Shown here: one piece after another, positions 39,803 through 50,600 of the stretch
Numbering within the stretch: the first letter of the stretch is position 1
How the letters are laid out: each line of letters opens with the position of its first letter
DNA from: Minisyncoccus sp023229485
GTDB taxonomy: Bacteria > Patescibacteriota > Minisyncoccia > Minisyncoccales > Minisyncoccaceae
DNA: 64,000 nucleotides
Direction: 5' to 3'
Assembly (NCBI GenBank): GCA_041663645.1
Contig: JBAYMH010000005.1
Span: 5,156-69,155, forward strand
Program-made: the position numbers and the translations under genes
The notes under the pieces: generated by a model
Seen by the model: only the letters and a program-made list of their open reading frames with translations
Told to the model about the DNA's origin: nothing
Databases searched by the model: none

Positions 39803-41104
39803 CTAGTAGTTGGGGCAGGTGCCGAGAATATCCTGTTTTAATTTCTGACTTAAGTTATAGATTGTGCCTGCACCCATCATTATGACAACATCAAAACCAG
39901 CAATGACTTCTTTTATTTTTCCACCATCTTCAAGATAAATGCATTCTTTATTATTTATGCTTCCGGCTAAAATTCTTGAGTTATATTCATTTTTTAATTT
40001 TTCGTCTCCTTCACGCCCGGTTACATCATAAACATCTAATAAAAAAAGCTTATTAATGTTTTTATTATTTAGATTTTTTTGGAACGAAGAAATAAAATCA
40101 TCAAATAGGAACTGGGTCCTTTGATATTGATGAGGTTCGTAAATACAACATATTTTTTTGTCTGGATATTTTTCTCTAGCAGAAGATAATGTTGCATCAA
40201 TTTCGCTTGGATGATGAGCATAGTCATCTATTAATATGAAATTTGGCATTTGAGAAATATCAAATCTTCTCCATGTTCCCTGAAATTTTGATAAAGAATT
40301 TAATATTTTTTCTTCGTCTGCTCCTAAAATTTTGCCAATCTTGTACACGACTAAAGCGTTTAACAAATTGTGCTCACCTGGTAGTTGCATTATTGGTTTT
40401 ATTTTTTCGATTTCTTTATCGGTAATTGAAAAATCAATATTTACACCTTTTGATTTTAGGTTTATTCCTTCTTTCTTTATCAAATATCCATTTTCAGGAA
40501 TATGAGAAACAAATTCCGCAAACGCTTTTTTAATATTTTCTAACGTTTTATAATAATCTAAATGGTCTGCTTCTATATTAGTAATCGCTACTATTTGTGG
40601 ATAGTAATTCAAAAATGAAGCTTCATGTTCGCAAGCCTCGATAACTAAATATTCGGACTTCCCTGCCCTAAAGTTTGTGTTATCAAATTCTTTAAGTTTT
40701 GTTCCGACAATAATTGTAGGATCAAGTCCTGCCTCAATAAGTGCTAGCCCTAGCATAGAGGTAGTAGTGCTTTTGCCGTGTGTGCCTGAGATCGCAATAG
40801 TATAATAATTTTTTGACAGCTCTCCCAAGGCTTCTGGATAGGATAAAATTTTCAATCCTCTCTTTTTTGCCTCGACTATTTCAGGGTTTTCTTCTTTAGC
40901 GGCAGGGGTATGAATTATTTCGGTGCAATTTTCGGGAATATTTTCTGCTTTTTGTCCAATAAAAATAGTCGCACCACTTTTTCTTAATGTTTCGATTAGT
41001 TCTGAGTCGTAAGCGTCAGAGCCAGCAACCTGCTCTCCTCTACTTAAATAAAATTTAGCTAATGCGGAAATTCCTATTCCGCCAATGCCAATAAAGTATT
41101 TCAT
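39803..41104 (-). CDS. murC: UDP-N-acetylmuramate:L-alanine ligase
   Basis: The first amino-acid ligase of the muropeptide pathway. 433 residues: start YFIGIGGIGISALAKFYLSRG, ATP loop AISGTHGKSTTTSML, core motif ITNIEADHLDYYKT, and C-terminal DDYAHHPSEIDATL. It is separate from the mraY-murL-murD-ftsW-murG run but on the same strand. murB and ddl are not in the window. Confidence 0.96.
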   Translation of the reverse strand: MKYFIGIGGIGISALAKFYLSRGEQVAGSDAYDSELIETLRKSGATIFIGQKAENIPENCTEIIHTPAAKEENPEIVEAKKRGLKILSYPEALGELSKNYYTIAISGTHGKSTTTSMLGLALIEAGLDPTIIVGTKLKEFDNTNFRAGKSEYLVIEACEHEASFLNYYPQIVAITNIEADHLDYYKTLENIKKAFAEFVSHIPENGYLIKKEGINLKSKGVNIDFSITDKEIEKIKPIMQLPGEHNLLNALVVYKIGKILGADEEKILNSLSKFQGTWRRFDISQMPNFILIDDYAHHPSEIDATLSSAREKYPDKKICCIYEPHQYQRTQFLFDDFISSFQKNLNNKNINKLFLLDVYDVTGREGDEKLKNEYNSRILAGSINNKECIYLEDGGKIKEVIAGFDVVIMMGAGTIYNLSQKLKQDILGTCPNY

Positions 41105-41198
41105 ATAATTATTGGTTAGTAATTAATAATTAGTAACTGGTAACTAGTACTTTGAGCCTTGCTTTACAGCAAGTAGGAATGATAGAAAATTAATCGCT

Positions 41199-41789
41199 TT
41201 AATTATTTTTTTCTAAAGGAAATGATTTTAGAATACAATATTCTGAGCCTCCTTTTTTGATAAAGCTTTCCATAATTTCTATTGATTTGATTGATAATCC
41301 AAGACCAATATCTTTTCCAATATCTGGAATTTCTTCTGGATTGATTTTTTTGAATTGCCATTGGGTTATTCGGCCTAATGTAATATGCGGAGTATATTTT
41401 TTGTCGATTTCGGCATTGTATCCATTATTTAAGATAGCCCTTTCTATATTTGTCTGAAGCTGCATTAATTCTTTTGTTTTTTCGAGGTTGGCCCAGATCA
41501 TTTTAGGATTTTCTTTGTTTGGACCATAGTTAATATCGTTAATTAATAAATCAAAATTTTCCAATTTTTCAACTGCTTTTTCGGTTATATCAAAAATTTC
41601 CATTAATTCTAAGTCTTCAACCTCTCCAACAAAAAGAAGCGTACAATGTAAGCTTTCTTTCTTAATCATTTTTATTGGTGAAAAATCGAAAGAATAATAA
41701 AACTTTTGCTCAATTTCTTTTTGGTTTTCAGCGAGATTATTTTTTATTTTCTCTCCAAGGTTTATAGCAATAAAAATTCGTTTTTTCAT
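41199..41789 (-). CDS. thpR: RNA 2',3'-cyclic phosphodiesterase (2H family)
   Basis: A LigT-type 2H phosphoesterase that opens 2',3'-cyclic phosphate on RNA. 196 residues from ATG 41789 (MKKRIFIAINLGEKIKNNL), where homology begins; a longer frame to 41825 is possible. The two HxT motifs are HCTLLFVG and HITLGRI, about 90 residues apart. Biological role is uncertain; tRNA or RNA repair are proposed for the family. Confidence 0.88.
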   Translation of the reverse strand: MKKRIFIAINLGEKIKNNLAENQKEIEQKFYYSFDFSPIKMIKKESLHCTLLFVGEVEDLELMEIFDITEKAVEKLENFDLLINDINYGPNKENPKMIWANLEKTKELMQLQTNIERAILNNGYNAEIDKKYTPHITLGRITQWQFKKINPEEIPDIGKDIGLGLSIKSIEIMESFIKKGGSEYCILKSFPLEKNN

Positions 41790-41973
41790 TAAGTACAAAA
41801 TAGCACTTTGGCCAATAAAATTCAATTATTGAATCATCGACGATTGGCGAAAAATATTAGAACATAAAATGACAAGTCGTGCGTCGAGGTCCGACCTCAG
41901 GTCGGACCTCGTCAGTAGTAAGGGGCAAAAGGAAAAAAGGAATGGTCGGTCTGTGCGAGGCGAAGCAAAAAAA

Positions 41974-42003
41974 AGAGAGGTTTCTCGCTAAGAGATGCCT
42001 CTT
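41974..42003 (-). terminator. Terminator of tandem gene 1
   Basis: Minus-strand AGAGGCATCTC...GAGAAACCTCT followed by TTTTTTTT. The sister gene ends with a related hairpin at 42378-42411. Confidence 0.7.
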
Positions 42004-42242
42004 TGTTGTTTTTGCCAGGACGAGTAGTCCTGTGCCACCACCCAATAGTCCCTTTCTCGGTAAAAAAGGAGCTTTTGGGTGTGATTATTCAAAGGAATAA
42101 TCATAGTTGGCTCAACGAAAATTCTTGGCCAGTATTCCGTTGAGCAAACGAGCTCGTATCCAACTCCCACTCCAAACCCCAAAAGTGATGATTTTGGGGG
42201 CGTTTCCTGTGTGTAACAGGCAATTCTTGACACTGCTGACAT
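41988..42242 (-). CDS. Tandem small gene 1, 84 residues, unknown
   Basis: The frame starts at ATG 42242 (MSAVSRIACYTQETP) and ends QQRGIS. The neighbouring frame at 42394-42642 starts MSEVIRRICYTQGT and ends STRGIS; shared positions include MSxV, CYTQ and RDY. A perfect promoter ends about 5 nt before the ATG, so the message would be essentially leaderless. Nucleotide conservation between copies is strongest in the first 60 nt (GATCATGTCAG, then GTTACAC, CAGG, AACGC), so a structured RNA rather than a protein remains possible. No known family. Confidence 0.5.
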   Translation of the reverse strand: MSAVSRIACYTQETPPKSSLLGFGVGVGYELVCSTEYWPRIFVEPTMIIPLNNHTQKLLFYRERDYWVVAQDYSSWQKQQRGIS

Positions 42243-42253
42243 GATCTAGCCAT

Positions 42254-42282
42254 ATTATACAATTTGAGTTTGTGACTGTCAA
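42254..42282 (-). promoter_or_regulatory. Perfect consensus promoter of tandem gene 1
   Basis: TTGACA (42277-42282), exactly 17 nt, TATAAT (42254-42259) on the minus strand. The predicted start is near 42247. Confidence 0.85.
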
Positions 42283-42393
42283 TAGTTAATTGTACATTAT
42301 TGATATTAGAACATAAAATGACAAGTCGTGCGTCGAGGTCCGACCTCAGGTCGGACCTCGTCAGTAGGGAAAGAAATAAAAAAAGGCTCTTCT

Positions 42394-42642
42394 CTAGGAA
42401 ATGCCTCTTGTGCTCATCTCTCTTCTGTAGTCCCTTTCGACTATATCTCTTTTTGGTTTTTCACTATACCTCAGTAAACATTGCTTTCTTCCTAACTCCT
42501 GTATTTCTTCCGGTATAATAATTGGCTCATACCAATCACAACAAATTAGCACGAAGAAATCGTTAGTGTCTTTGATTCCACAAGGGGTTTCTTCTGTGAG
42601 CGTTCCCTGCGTGTAACAAATTCGTCTGATTACCTCTGACAT
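42394..42642 (-). CDS. Tandem small gene 2, 82 residues, unknown
   Basis: A paralogue of the 41988-42242 frame: start MSEVIRRICYTQGTLTEETP, then IKDTNDFFVLICCDWYEPII, and the end ERDYRREMSTRGIS. Cysteines occur in CYTQ, CG, ICCD and QCLL. The promoter is at 42655-42682 with a leader of about 6 nt. A terminator hairpin with seven T residues lies at 42378-42411. The two copies have diverged far more inside than at their ends. Function unknown; coding status moderately supported. Confidence 0.5.
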   Translation of the reverse strand: MSEVIRRICYTQGTLTEETPCGIKDTNDFFVLICCDWYEPIIIPEEIQELGRKQCLLRYSEKPKRDIVERDYRREMSTRGIS

Positions 42643-42654
42643 GATCTGGCTATT

Positions 42655-42682
42655 ATTATACGATTGTGATTATGGTTGTCAA
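42655..42682 (-). promoter_or_regulatory. Consensus promoter of tandem gene 2
   Basis: TTGACA (42677-42682), 16 nt, TATAAT (42655-42660) on the minus strand, followed after a few nucleotides by the ATG at 42642. Confidence 0.85.
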
Positions 42683-42796
42683 TAGTTTAATATTATAACA
42701 TAAAATGACAAAGCGTGCGTCGAGGTCCGACCTCAGGTCGGACCTCGACAGTAGGGAAAACGAAAATGAGGGGTGATAAAAAAATGATAAAAAAAT

Positions 42797-42826
42797 AAAC
42801 CCACCTTTGCTGAAGCTTTGGTGGGT
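42797..42826 (-). terminator. Terminator after the 44-residue frame
   Basis: Minus-strand CCCACCAAAGC...GCAAAGGTGGG followed by TTTATTTTTTT. It ends the third small transcript of this locus. Confidence 0.8.
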
Positions 42827-42840
42827 AGAATTAATTTGCA

Positions 42841-42975
42841 TTATGCAAATTGGCTATCTCCGTTGTCCGAATTAATTGGCAGTTTTTGTTGTGTTTCTGG
42901 AATATACTTCTCCTCAATTGTTCCCTGTGCGGGAATAATTAAACCGCCGCTTAGTGTTGTTTGAACATTAGTCAT
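42841..42975 (-). CDS. Small protein of 44 residues, unknown
   Basis: The frame starts at ATG 42975 (MTNVQTTLSGGLIIPAQGTI) and ends NGDSQFA with TAA. A Shine-Dalgarno sequence (TTGAGG) lies 8 nt upstream, an extended -10 (TGCTAAAAT) about 25 nt upstream, and a strong terminator follows. This combination makes a real small gene likely. No signal peptide or cysteine. GLIIPAQ is faintly like IIIPEEIQ of tandem gene 2, but homology is unproved. Confidence 0.6.
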   Translation of the reverse strand: MTNVQTTLSGGLIIPAQGTIEEKYIPETQQKLPINSDNGDSQFA

Positions 42976-43087
42976 TTTAAAAACCTCAAGATGCTGGAAT
43001 TATTTTAGCATAAAAAATGAAAAGAAAAAACTGACAGAAAATAATTTGATATCACCCTCGTGGTGGAGTATTAAATATAAAAATTTA

Positions 43088-43115
43088 TTGACATTGCTGA
43101 TTAAATATTTATAAT
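43088..43115 (+). promoter_or_regulatory. Promoter of the PHP gene
   Basis: TTGACA (43088-43093), 16 nt, TATAAT (43110-43115). The start codon at 43125 follows within about 10 nt, so the leader is only a few bases. Confidence 0.8.
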
Positions 43116-43124
43116 CAAGGAAAT

Positions 43125-43781
43125 ATGAAAATTGATTTACATTGCCATACGTTTCATTCGGAAGATGGCACGTCCTCTATCAAAAGCATAATAAAACAAG
43201 GAAAGAAAAAAGGGCTAGATGGGGTGGCTATTACCGATCATGAAAATGCTGATGCTTGGAAAGAAGCTGTTTTTTGGGGTAAAAAATGTGGATTTGAGAT
43301 AATCCTCGGTGAAGAGATAAAAAGCTCTCAGGGGGACATTTTGGGGCTTTTTATGAAGGAAAAAATCGATGGCAAGGGTAAAGATCCTCGCTGGATAATG
43401 GAGGAAATAAAAAAACAAGGTGGTCTAGTATTTATTCCCCATCCTTTTCATGTAATTGAAGGATTTAAAAAATCGCTTGAACAATACCTTTATCTAATTG
43501 ATGGAATAGAAGTTTATAATGGGAGGCGTCCGCTTCATAAGGGGGATAGATTAGCTGAGGAATTCGCTGATAAACATAATCTAACAAAGATTGGCGGGAG
43601 CGATTCGCATTATTACAAGACAATTGGAAATACTTATACGGAATGTAATGCCAGTAACTTGGAGGAATTCAAATTTGAATTGTTCCAAAAAAGGACAAGG
43701 GTTGTTGGGAAAAAAACTTCTTTGAAATATTTTATTTTCCCTCTTGGTAAAAAACTTGGATTGATTAGGAAAGCGATTTAA
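43125..43781 (+). CDS. PHP-domain phosphoesterase
   Basis: 218 residues. Metal-binding motifs of the PHP fold: H6 and H8 (DLHCHTFHSEDG), D38-H39 (AITDHENADAW), GEEIKS, the IPHPFH histidines, and GGSDSHY near the end. Similar stand-alone proteins act on nucleoside 3',5'-bisphosphates or histidinol phosphate; substrate not assignable here. It diverges from the small-gene array and converges on the cohesin gene, with a shared terminator. Confidence 0.85.
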   Translation: MKIDLHCHTFHSEDGTSSIKSIIKQGKKKGLDGVAITDHENADAWKEAVFWGKKCGFEIILGEEIKSSQGDILGLFMKEKIDGKGKDPRWIMEEIKKQGGLVFIPHPFHVIEGFKKSLEQYLYLIDGIEVYNGRRPLHKGDRLAEEFADKHNLTKIGGSDSHYYKTIGNTYTECNASNLEEFKFELFQKRTRVVGKKTSLKYFIFPLGKKLGLIRKAI

Positions 43782-43792
43782 AATAAATTCAA

Positions 43793-43816
43793 AAGGTTGC
43801 GACCTCGTAGGGATCA
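43793..43816. repeat. GGTTGCGACCTCGTAGGGATCA repeat fragment
   Basis: AGGTTGCGACCTCGTAGG, a half copy of the GAGGTC family, immediately after the PHP gene. The same string order is found at 6364-6386. Confidence 0.65.
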
Positions 43817-43850
43817 TTTTTATATTCCCGACTTCTCCCTAGTCAAAAAT

Positions 43851-43876
43851 AAAACCACCCTTTATCGGGTGGTTTT
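43851..43876. terminator. Bidirectional terminator between PHP and cohesin genes
   Basis: A 10-bp stem AAAACCACCC/GGGTGGTTTT with a 6-nt loop and flanking A and T runs, between convergent genes. Confidence 0.85.
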
Positions 43877-43888
43877 ACTTTTTTGCTC

Positions 43889-44647
43889 CTATTCTTTTTT
43901 GAATCGTTTTGAAACTGCGAAAATTGCAATTCCTATAGCTATTAAAGCTATAATCCAAATAACATATTGATTTATTGCGTCATTTGAAAAATCAGATGCA
44001 CTAGCTTGACTGCTTTCGATTAATTCTTTTTGAGCCTGATTATTTGCTTCATCAGATTGTTCTACTGCTGGTTGTTCTGGTTCGACATTAACTGGAGTTG
44101 GTGACGTTTCGGTTGATGTTGTAGGCACCTTTTGGGTTACTGCTTTTGGGGTGCTACTGGTAGTTGGGCTTGTTGGCGTATTTGTTGGAGCTGTTACTCC
44201 TTTAACTGTATAATTTCCAGAAGTAGCACTAGAACCAATTGATACGCCCTCTCCAATAATATCAACACTTGAAATATTGATTGAAGCCGAGCCTGCAATA
44301 TTTGCTTTGGCCACAACGGTTAATAATTGTTTATTAACCGAAGAGCAAGAAGGAATTCCAATTATGAAATGTGGATTTGAACAGGTTGGAGTTGTTTGTG
44401 CCATTACTCCGTCAGGTATTGAGATGCTCTGACAAGTTAAATTATTAAAAACTATTGTTCCTTCTGCAACGCAAGCCTTATTTCCTGAAGTATTGATACC
44501 AACCGATGCGTTGATAATATCTCCAACATTTTTTGTGGTACTAGATGGCGATACATACAATGTGGCACTAGCAGCACTTGCCATACCAGCAAAACCGATT
44601 GCGAAAAGAATTGCCGAGATTGATAATATAATTTTGTTTTTGTTCAT
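43889..44647 (-). CDS. Membrane-anchored surface protein with a cohesin-like domain
   Basis: 252 residues from ATG 44647, chosen because a signal peptide begins there (MNKNKIILSISAILFAIGFA). Residues about 28-150 look like a cohesin fold: TLYVSPSSTTKNVGDIINAS, VGINTSGNKACVAEGTIVF, then beta-rich sequence to ISSVDIIGEGV. A Pro/Thr/Ser-rich linker and an acidic stretch follow. The C-terminus is a transmembrane helix (YVIWIIALIAIGIAIFAVS) and a basic tail RFKKE. It starts 17 nt after the stop of a giant protein ending in a dockerin, so the pair is probably an operon encoding an anchor and its ligand. Confidence 0.75.
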   Translation of the reverse strand: MNKNKIILSISAILFAIGFAGMASAASATLYVSPSSTTKNVGDIINASVGINTSGNKACVAEGTIVFNNLTCQSISIPDGVMAQTTPTCSNPHFIIGIPSCSSVNKQLLTVVAKANIAGSASINISSVDIIGEGVSIGSSATSGNYTVKGVTAPTNTPTSPTTSSTPKAVTQKVPTTSTETSPTPVNVEPEQPAVEQSDEANNQAQKELIESSQASASDFSNDAINQYVIWIIALIAIGIAIFAVSKRFKKE

Positions 44648-44664
44648 ATTAGTATTTTTATTCT

Positions 44665-47600
44665 TTATATATTCCATTTTGACATTAATAAAGCGAAATC
44701 ATATTTATCAACTTTTTTATCATTATTCAAGTCGCAAACATTAGTATCGGTTTTTCCCCAATTTGCCATCATTAGAGCGAAATCATATTTATCAATTTTT
44801 TTGTCATTGTTAATATCTCCTATGATTAGAGATGGAGAGTTTGTTGAAAAAACTACACTACCTCCTCCGCTACTACCACCACTTCCTCCGCTAGTAGTTG
44901 TAGCCGTGAATGTTGCAAAGCTTGTGAAGTGTTTTGTCCAGATAATCAAGTCGCTGCCAACATCCATCTTGCATTCTGCATCAGCAGGAAGCAAGTCATT
45001 AGTTGCTTGCGTATCATCCGCACAAATTGTAGTTATTTCTGTAAAGGTTGTTCCAGTTCTAATGTAACCTGCTCTTTTCCCTGCTTGTCCTGGAATTACA
45101 AGCCTGACGGCTTTATCAAAGGACAGCTTTGCTCCCGTAAAACCAACCTCAATGGCTGTATTAGTTGTCATTGTTTGGGTTGCGGTATTAGGAACTGTAA
45201 CTGTAGTAATAGTTGGTGCGGCGATTATTCCATCCCAGCTAGCGTCGGCACTTGTAATGGTTGTGTCGGCTGGGATTTCGACAGAAGTATTATTGGCATT
45301 TGCAGAATTGATGGTAATTTGTGGTAGGACTCCAGTTCCATTATCAATAAATGAACTAACATTGATCGTTGGAGCAGTTGTGCCTGATAAAATAGTAGTT
45401 ACAACTGGTTGAACTGGATTGGTAATTATAACTTCTGGGTTTGTGTTATTACTTGTGGCATTGCCAGTTGTTTCGTCTGGTTCTGTTTCTCCAGATAATA
45501 AACTAGAATTTATTAATAAAAGTACTGATTCATTCTCTTGCTCGTCTAAAACGTCAACAATAACATCGTTGGCAAAAGTTACATCTTCTTTTGCAGTAAT
45601 CGTTAGTATTTCTCCAGTTGCATCACTTGCATAAACTCTTTCCTCGCTAAACAGCAGTGAAAGTGGAGGTAGCCAACTAAACTCTAATTTGTTTTTCTTT
45701 TCAGAATTGTGAGATAATGCTTTTTCAACATCTCGTTGCGACTTAACTGTTAATTTTTCACTAAATCTAAGTGTTATGGATGCATCTTTGCTTATGGTGA
45801 CGTCGGTTGAACCATCTCCCTCTGGCCTTACAAACGCAGATGCTTTGTCGGTTACGCTAAAATTACTATCTTCAGTATTTAATGTTTTTCCGTACATATC
45901 TCTTAGTCCATCATTGGTGTAGCCAAGACTTGGAGTTGCGTCTGTATCAAAAACTTCAAATTCATCAAAGGTAATATATATGACGTTATCGTTGGCAATG
46001 TCATTATTGGTATCAGGCGAGAATTTTTCGTTGCTATAATAATCTCCGACGTTAAAATCTTCAACATCAACAGTGTCATCGTCAACATTTTTGCTAAAGG
46101 TGATCTTCAAGGCATCAATGTGTCCATTGCCATCTAAGTCCTGAGTTTCCGATGACATAATTATAAAGGCACGTCCTGGAATGGTGAATTTTTGAGTGGT
46201 GGTATCGGCTACCATCTTATTGCCGGTTTTATCGGTTATTCGGTAGCCCCAAGCGTCAACTATATAGTCAGTATTGGCGTCTTTTACTAAAGAGCCTGAA
46301 TAAGTAATGGTCATTACTCTTCCACCTTTTGTTAGGTGTGCTGATTCTATGGTTCCGTTTGTTGCTGGAGCTGGTGTTCCAGGAACATGAGCAGCATAAT
46401 CGGCAAGTGAATATATCCCTAATTTTGAAGCGTATTCATTTGGATTTACTTTTGTGACATTGTCATTTTCTCGAAGTTCTACTGGTTCACTGAACTGGTA
46501 TATAATTTCTCCATCTTCACCAATAGTAATACTTTCTACTGTTGGAGGGTTCGGGTCTCCTGAAATACTGAATACATTATTTGCAGATGGCAAGACTTTG
46601 TTGTTGAAAGCATCAGTAATACGGTAACCCCAAGCATCTACGACATAGCTGGTATCTGCTGCCTGTTGCAATAATCCATCGTATGAAATAGTGATAATAG
46701 TTTTGTCGTCATTCAACGAAACGTTAGTAATTTCATTAGGTGTTTTTGTATTAACTCCATAATCTCCATTTTCATCTACAGTATAAATTGCAAATTTGTC
46801 GGCTGTTATTTCTACCTCTGTACCAGAATTATCACGAAGTACTAATGGCTCACTGAAGTAATAAATAATTTCTCCTTCATTGTGAACATCAATAAAGTCA
46901 ACAGTGGGAGCAGTAAGATCAACATCAAAGGATTGGGTTGCTTCGTCAGCTAACATTTTGTTGCCTGCTAAGTCTGTAATGTGGCTTCCCCAAGCGTCAA
47001 CAATGTAGCTTGTAGTGATTGTTAGTCCAGTGTAAGTTATTGTTATTGTTTTTCCCTCATTACTCAAAACCGCACTAGTAATGGTACCTTTTTTTTCTGG
47101 CACTGGACCTCCTGATCCGTACGCAATATATTCAGCTAAATCGTAAATTCCAAGCTTATTTACATATTCCGAAGGGTTGATTTTTGTAATCTTGTCGCTT
47201 TCGCGAAGTTCCACTGCTTCGCTAAAGTTGTAAATGATAGTGTCTGGAGTAGTAACATTAATACTTTCTACTGTTGGCGGAGTAGCCTCTTTTATAACGG
47301 TATCTTGAACGGGATCAGAAATATAGAACATATCACTTAGGGTAACTGAAAGTTTTAATTCGCCGTCTGTTAATCCTGAAACATTTATATTTTCAATTCG
47401 TTGGTCGGCTGAATCAATGGTATCCGAAGCGGTAATTGCAGGAGTAGCTGGATCATTATCGTTGATTGAATAATAATATCCAGTTCCGATTTCTGCATTT
47501 GCAAAAGTGAAAGAAAGATTTTTCTTATTATCAGAATTAATAATCGATTGATCGATTGATATTGTAAATCCTGATGGCTTCGTGGTGTCAATTTCAAATT

Positions 47601-50600
47601 CGTTCACAGCTAAGGGCAAGCTGACATTTCCGGCAAGGTCTGTAACAGTAATAGTACAGTCTGTATATTTTCCATCTTCGAGAGGACTATTTAATAAGAA
47701 ATCGTTGTTTCCTTCTTTTACCTGAAGTGTACTGGAGCTGCTAGAGCAAGTGCCTCCAAAGGATATTGTTCCGATTTCACTACTATAAAATGTGCAAACA
47801 GGATTTTTCTCGCTATTTGGAGTAATAACAATAGGTGTGGTGGGGCTAATAGTTGAAAGTGTCGGACTGATGTTGTCAATATTTAATTTACCAATTAATT
47901 GATAAGAAGTATTGCCGGCGTTGTCGGTAGCTGTAACACATAAATATTTATCATTATTTTGTGTGCCGTCGCCTTCTGGTCCGATAATAAACACTGTATC
48001 AATTTTGAAAGGAGTTTCTAGAGTATCGGAGCTGTTACAAGAATCATCGTCGGAAAAACCATATTTTGCACTGTTTGCATCAAAGCCATTGACGTCGCTG
48101 ACATTAATCCTAATTTCATCCGATTTTACTGGGGTAGTTGAAACGCCCTCAACAATCGTGTATGTTGGGCCGTCGGCGTCTATTATAAAATTAACTGTGG
48201 CGGTGTTTGGTTCGCCAGCTTCATTAGTAACGATTAGGATATAATTTCCACTTTCTGAAACTTTTGTACCCGGAATAAATGGGTTACCGTTAAGAGTTGC
48301 GATTGCGTCCGCACCAAAAGAAATTGTGACTGGTGCGTTATATTGTCCGCCATCGTTGACTCCCGAAACAGTTGGAGTAGATGAATTTTTAATCGTTTCG
48401 GTTGTTGATAGTTTAATGTCTGCTCCATTTTGGAAAACTACATTCTTGCTACCAAGTAGAGCTACTGGATTTGAGCCATCGCCCAAATCAGCTGGATAGG
48501 TAAAACCTTGGCCAGAATTTTCGATGTACTTAATCTTGTCGTCTTTTACGTATGAAATTGCAGTCGTTCCTGATTTGTAGAATATTGAACTATTTGAGCC
48601 AGTAGTGATTTCTGTTTGTGGAAAAGTATATATTTTTCCACTGGCAGTATATGTTATTTTTGCATTATTATTTTCATCAATAGCAATAGCATTTTTTGTT
48701 AAGGCTAGACTACCATTATTTCCAAAAGAACCGGAATCTCCACCACTAGAAGTTGAGTTGGTGGTGTAGACAATATAATAATTATGTTCTGTCCACCCTC
48801 CACCTCCATCTCTTGCATAGTGAGCGGCGGCTATGTGATAACTTCCATTATTGTCTATTTTGATGACTGGGTTATAAAAATATCTATCTGTTCCGTCACT
48901 ATAGTTACTTTCATAAATCATGTTCGATATAAAATTTCCTGATGTATTAGTTGCATACATCACATCTGCATATGAATCTGTATTTAAATAAACTACATGT
49001 GCAAAGCCGCTATTATCAACATCTAAGTCATAAGAAGAACCGGCTCCTGCAATGGCAGTTTCGCTACCCCATACTCCACCTGTTGTTCGGCGATATTGTA
49101 TTCCTTCGTTGGTGTAAATAATATGGATATTATTGGCCGAATCGATTGCTATTGCTGGGCTCGAACCAGTAGCTACTGATTCCGCATCTCCTCGATTTTT
49201 CTTTATATATATAACACCTGCGACGTCATAAACAGTGTAAATATTACCATCAGAATCGATTGCAGAATCAAAACTGCTCACGCCACTCGCAAGAGTATAG
49301 TTATTTGCAAAGGTTACCGCTGGAGAAACAACTGTAAAACTATTAACAGCTAATTCGCTGGTGTTGCCAGCAGTATCAGTTACTTTAATAGAACAATCAC
49401 TGTGAACACCGATTGATGCAGTAAGTGTTGTAGTATTATTGCCAGCTATAACAGGTTGATTAGGCGTATTGGTACAACTGCCAAAGAAATTTATAAGACC
49501 GGCCTCATTACTAGAAAATGTATAAGATGGAGCAATACTGTCGGTTGGAGTTGGTACCGGTGTTACTTGTGCTAATATAGGATTAGTATTGTCTGTATGA
49601 AGTTGACCGACTAAATAATATGTTGCATTTCCTAAATTATCTTTTGCAGTAGTGCATAAATAGTCGGCGTGGTCTCCGGCGATTGAAAAGTTTTCCCCAC
49701 TTACAAAGGTTTGGTCATAGGTAGCACTTTCACAGTCAATATTTGGAGAAAATGCATATTTTGCACTTCCTGGTTGAACACCGACATCATCTGAAACTTC
49801 TAAATTAATGGTCTCTTCTTTGACGGCTACTATGCTTATGCCGTCTTTAACGGTAATTGTTGGACCAGTTATGTCCGCTTCTACACGGATAATTTGAGTT
49901 GCCTCATCAAAAGGCATTTTATTACCAGCTAAATCGGTAATGTGTTTACCCCACGCATCAATGACGTAGTTAGTAGCTTCTGTTTTTACCAAATCGCCTG
50001 TATATACGATAGTAATTGATTTAGCATCTGTACTTAAAACTGCTGATGTAATGTCTCCTGTTTCGGCTGGTGCTGGATCCCCTGTTTGATGGGCTGCGTA
50101 AGCACTGAGTTCGTAAATAGCCAAGCTGTCAGTATACGCACTGCTTGGGACGATTTCGGTTTTGGTTGAGTTCATTAGCTGTATTGGCTCGCTGAACAAA
50201 TAAGTAATGGTTTTTGTAGGGATATCATGATTAATACCAGTAACTGCTGGAAGAAAAGTATCTCCATTAATAGTAAATTTTTGAGTAGCTTCATCTCCTA
50301 TCATTTTGTTTCCCGACAAGTCTGTGATGTGTGATCCCCAAGCGTCAACTATATATCCTGTGTCGTCATGTCTGACTAAATGTCCAGTATATGTAATAGT
50401 CATTACCATTTTGTCCTCACTTAAAACTGCTGATTCGATTTCGCCGTAAGTGTTTGGTGCTGGTGCTCCTGGGGTATGACTAGCATATTCCTCAAAATTA
50501 TAAATACCAAGTTTATTTTTGTATTCACTAGGATTAACTACAGTTATTTTATCACTTTCGCGAAGTTCTACTGGTTCGCTGAATGTGTAAGTAATTGTTC

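Larger units (their letters stand above)
41855..42300. repeat. Tandem unit 1: palindrome plus small gene
   Basis: The unit starts with ATTAGAACATAAAATGACAA and a perfect 13-bp-arm palindrome (CGAGGTCCGACCT / AGGTCGGACCTCG, 41885-41911), then a terminator, the minus-strand gene and its promoter. The same order is repeated at 42302-42689, and the palindrome occurs a third time at 42721-42747. The block was clearly amplified in tandem. Confidence 0.85.
42302..42747. repeat. Tandem unit 2 and third palindrome copy
   Basis: A second copy of the ATAAAATGACAA...CGAGGTCCGACCTCAGG block (palindrome 42334-42360) with its gene and promoter, then a third palindrome (42721-42747) bordering the 44-residue frame. 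Confidence 0.85.

Noticed and set aside
41855..42747. CRISPR-like array
   Set aside because: Three palindrome copies are spaced by about 390-450 bp with genes between them; no short regular spacers and no cas genes.
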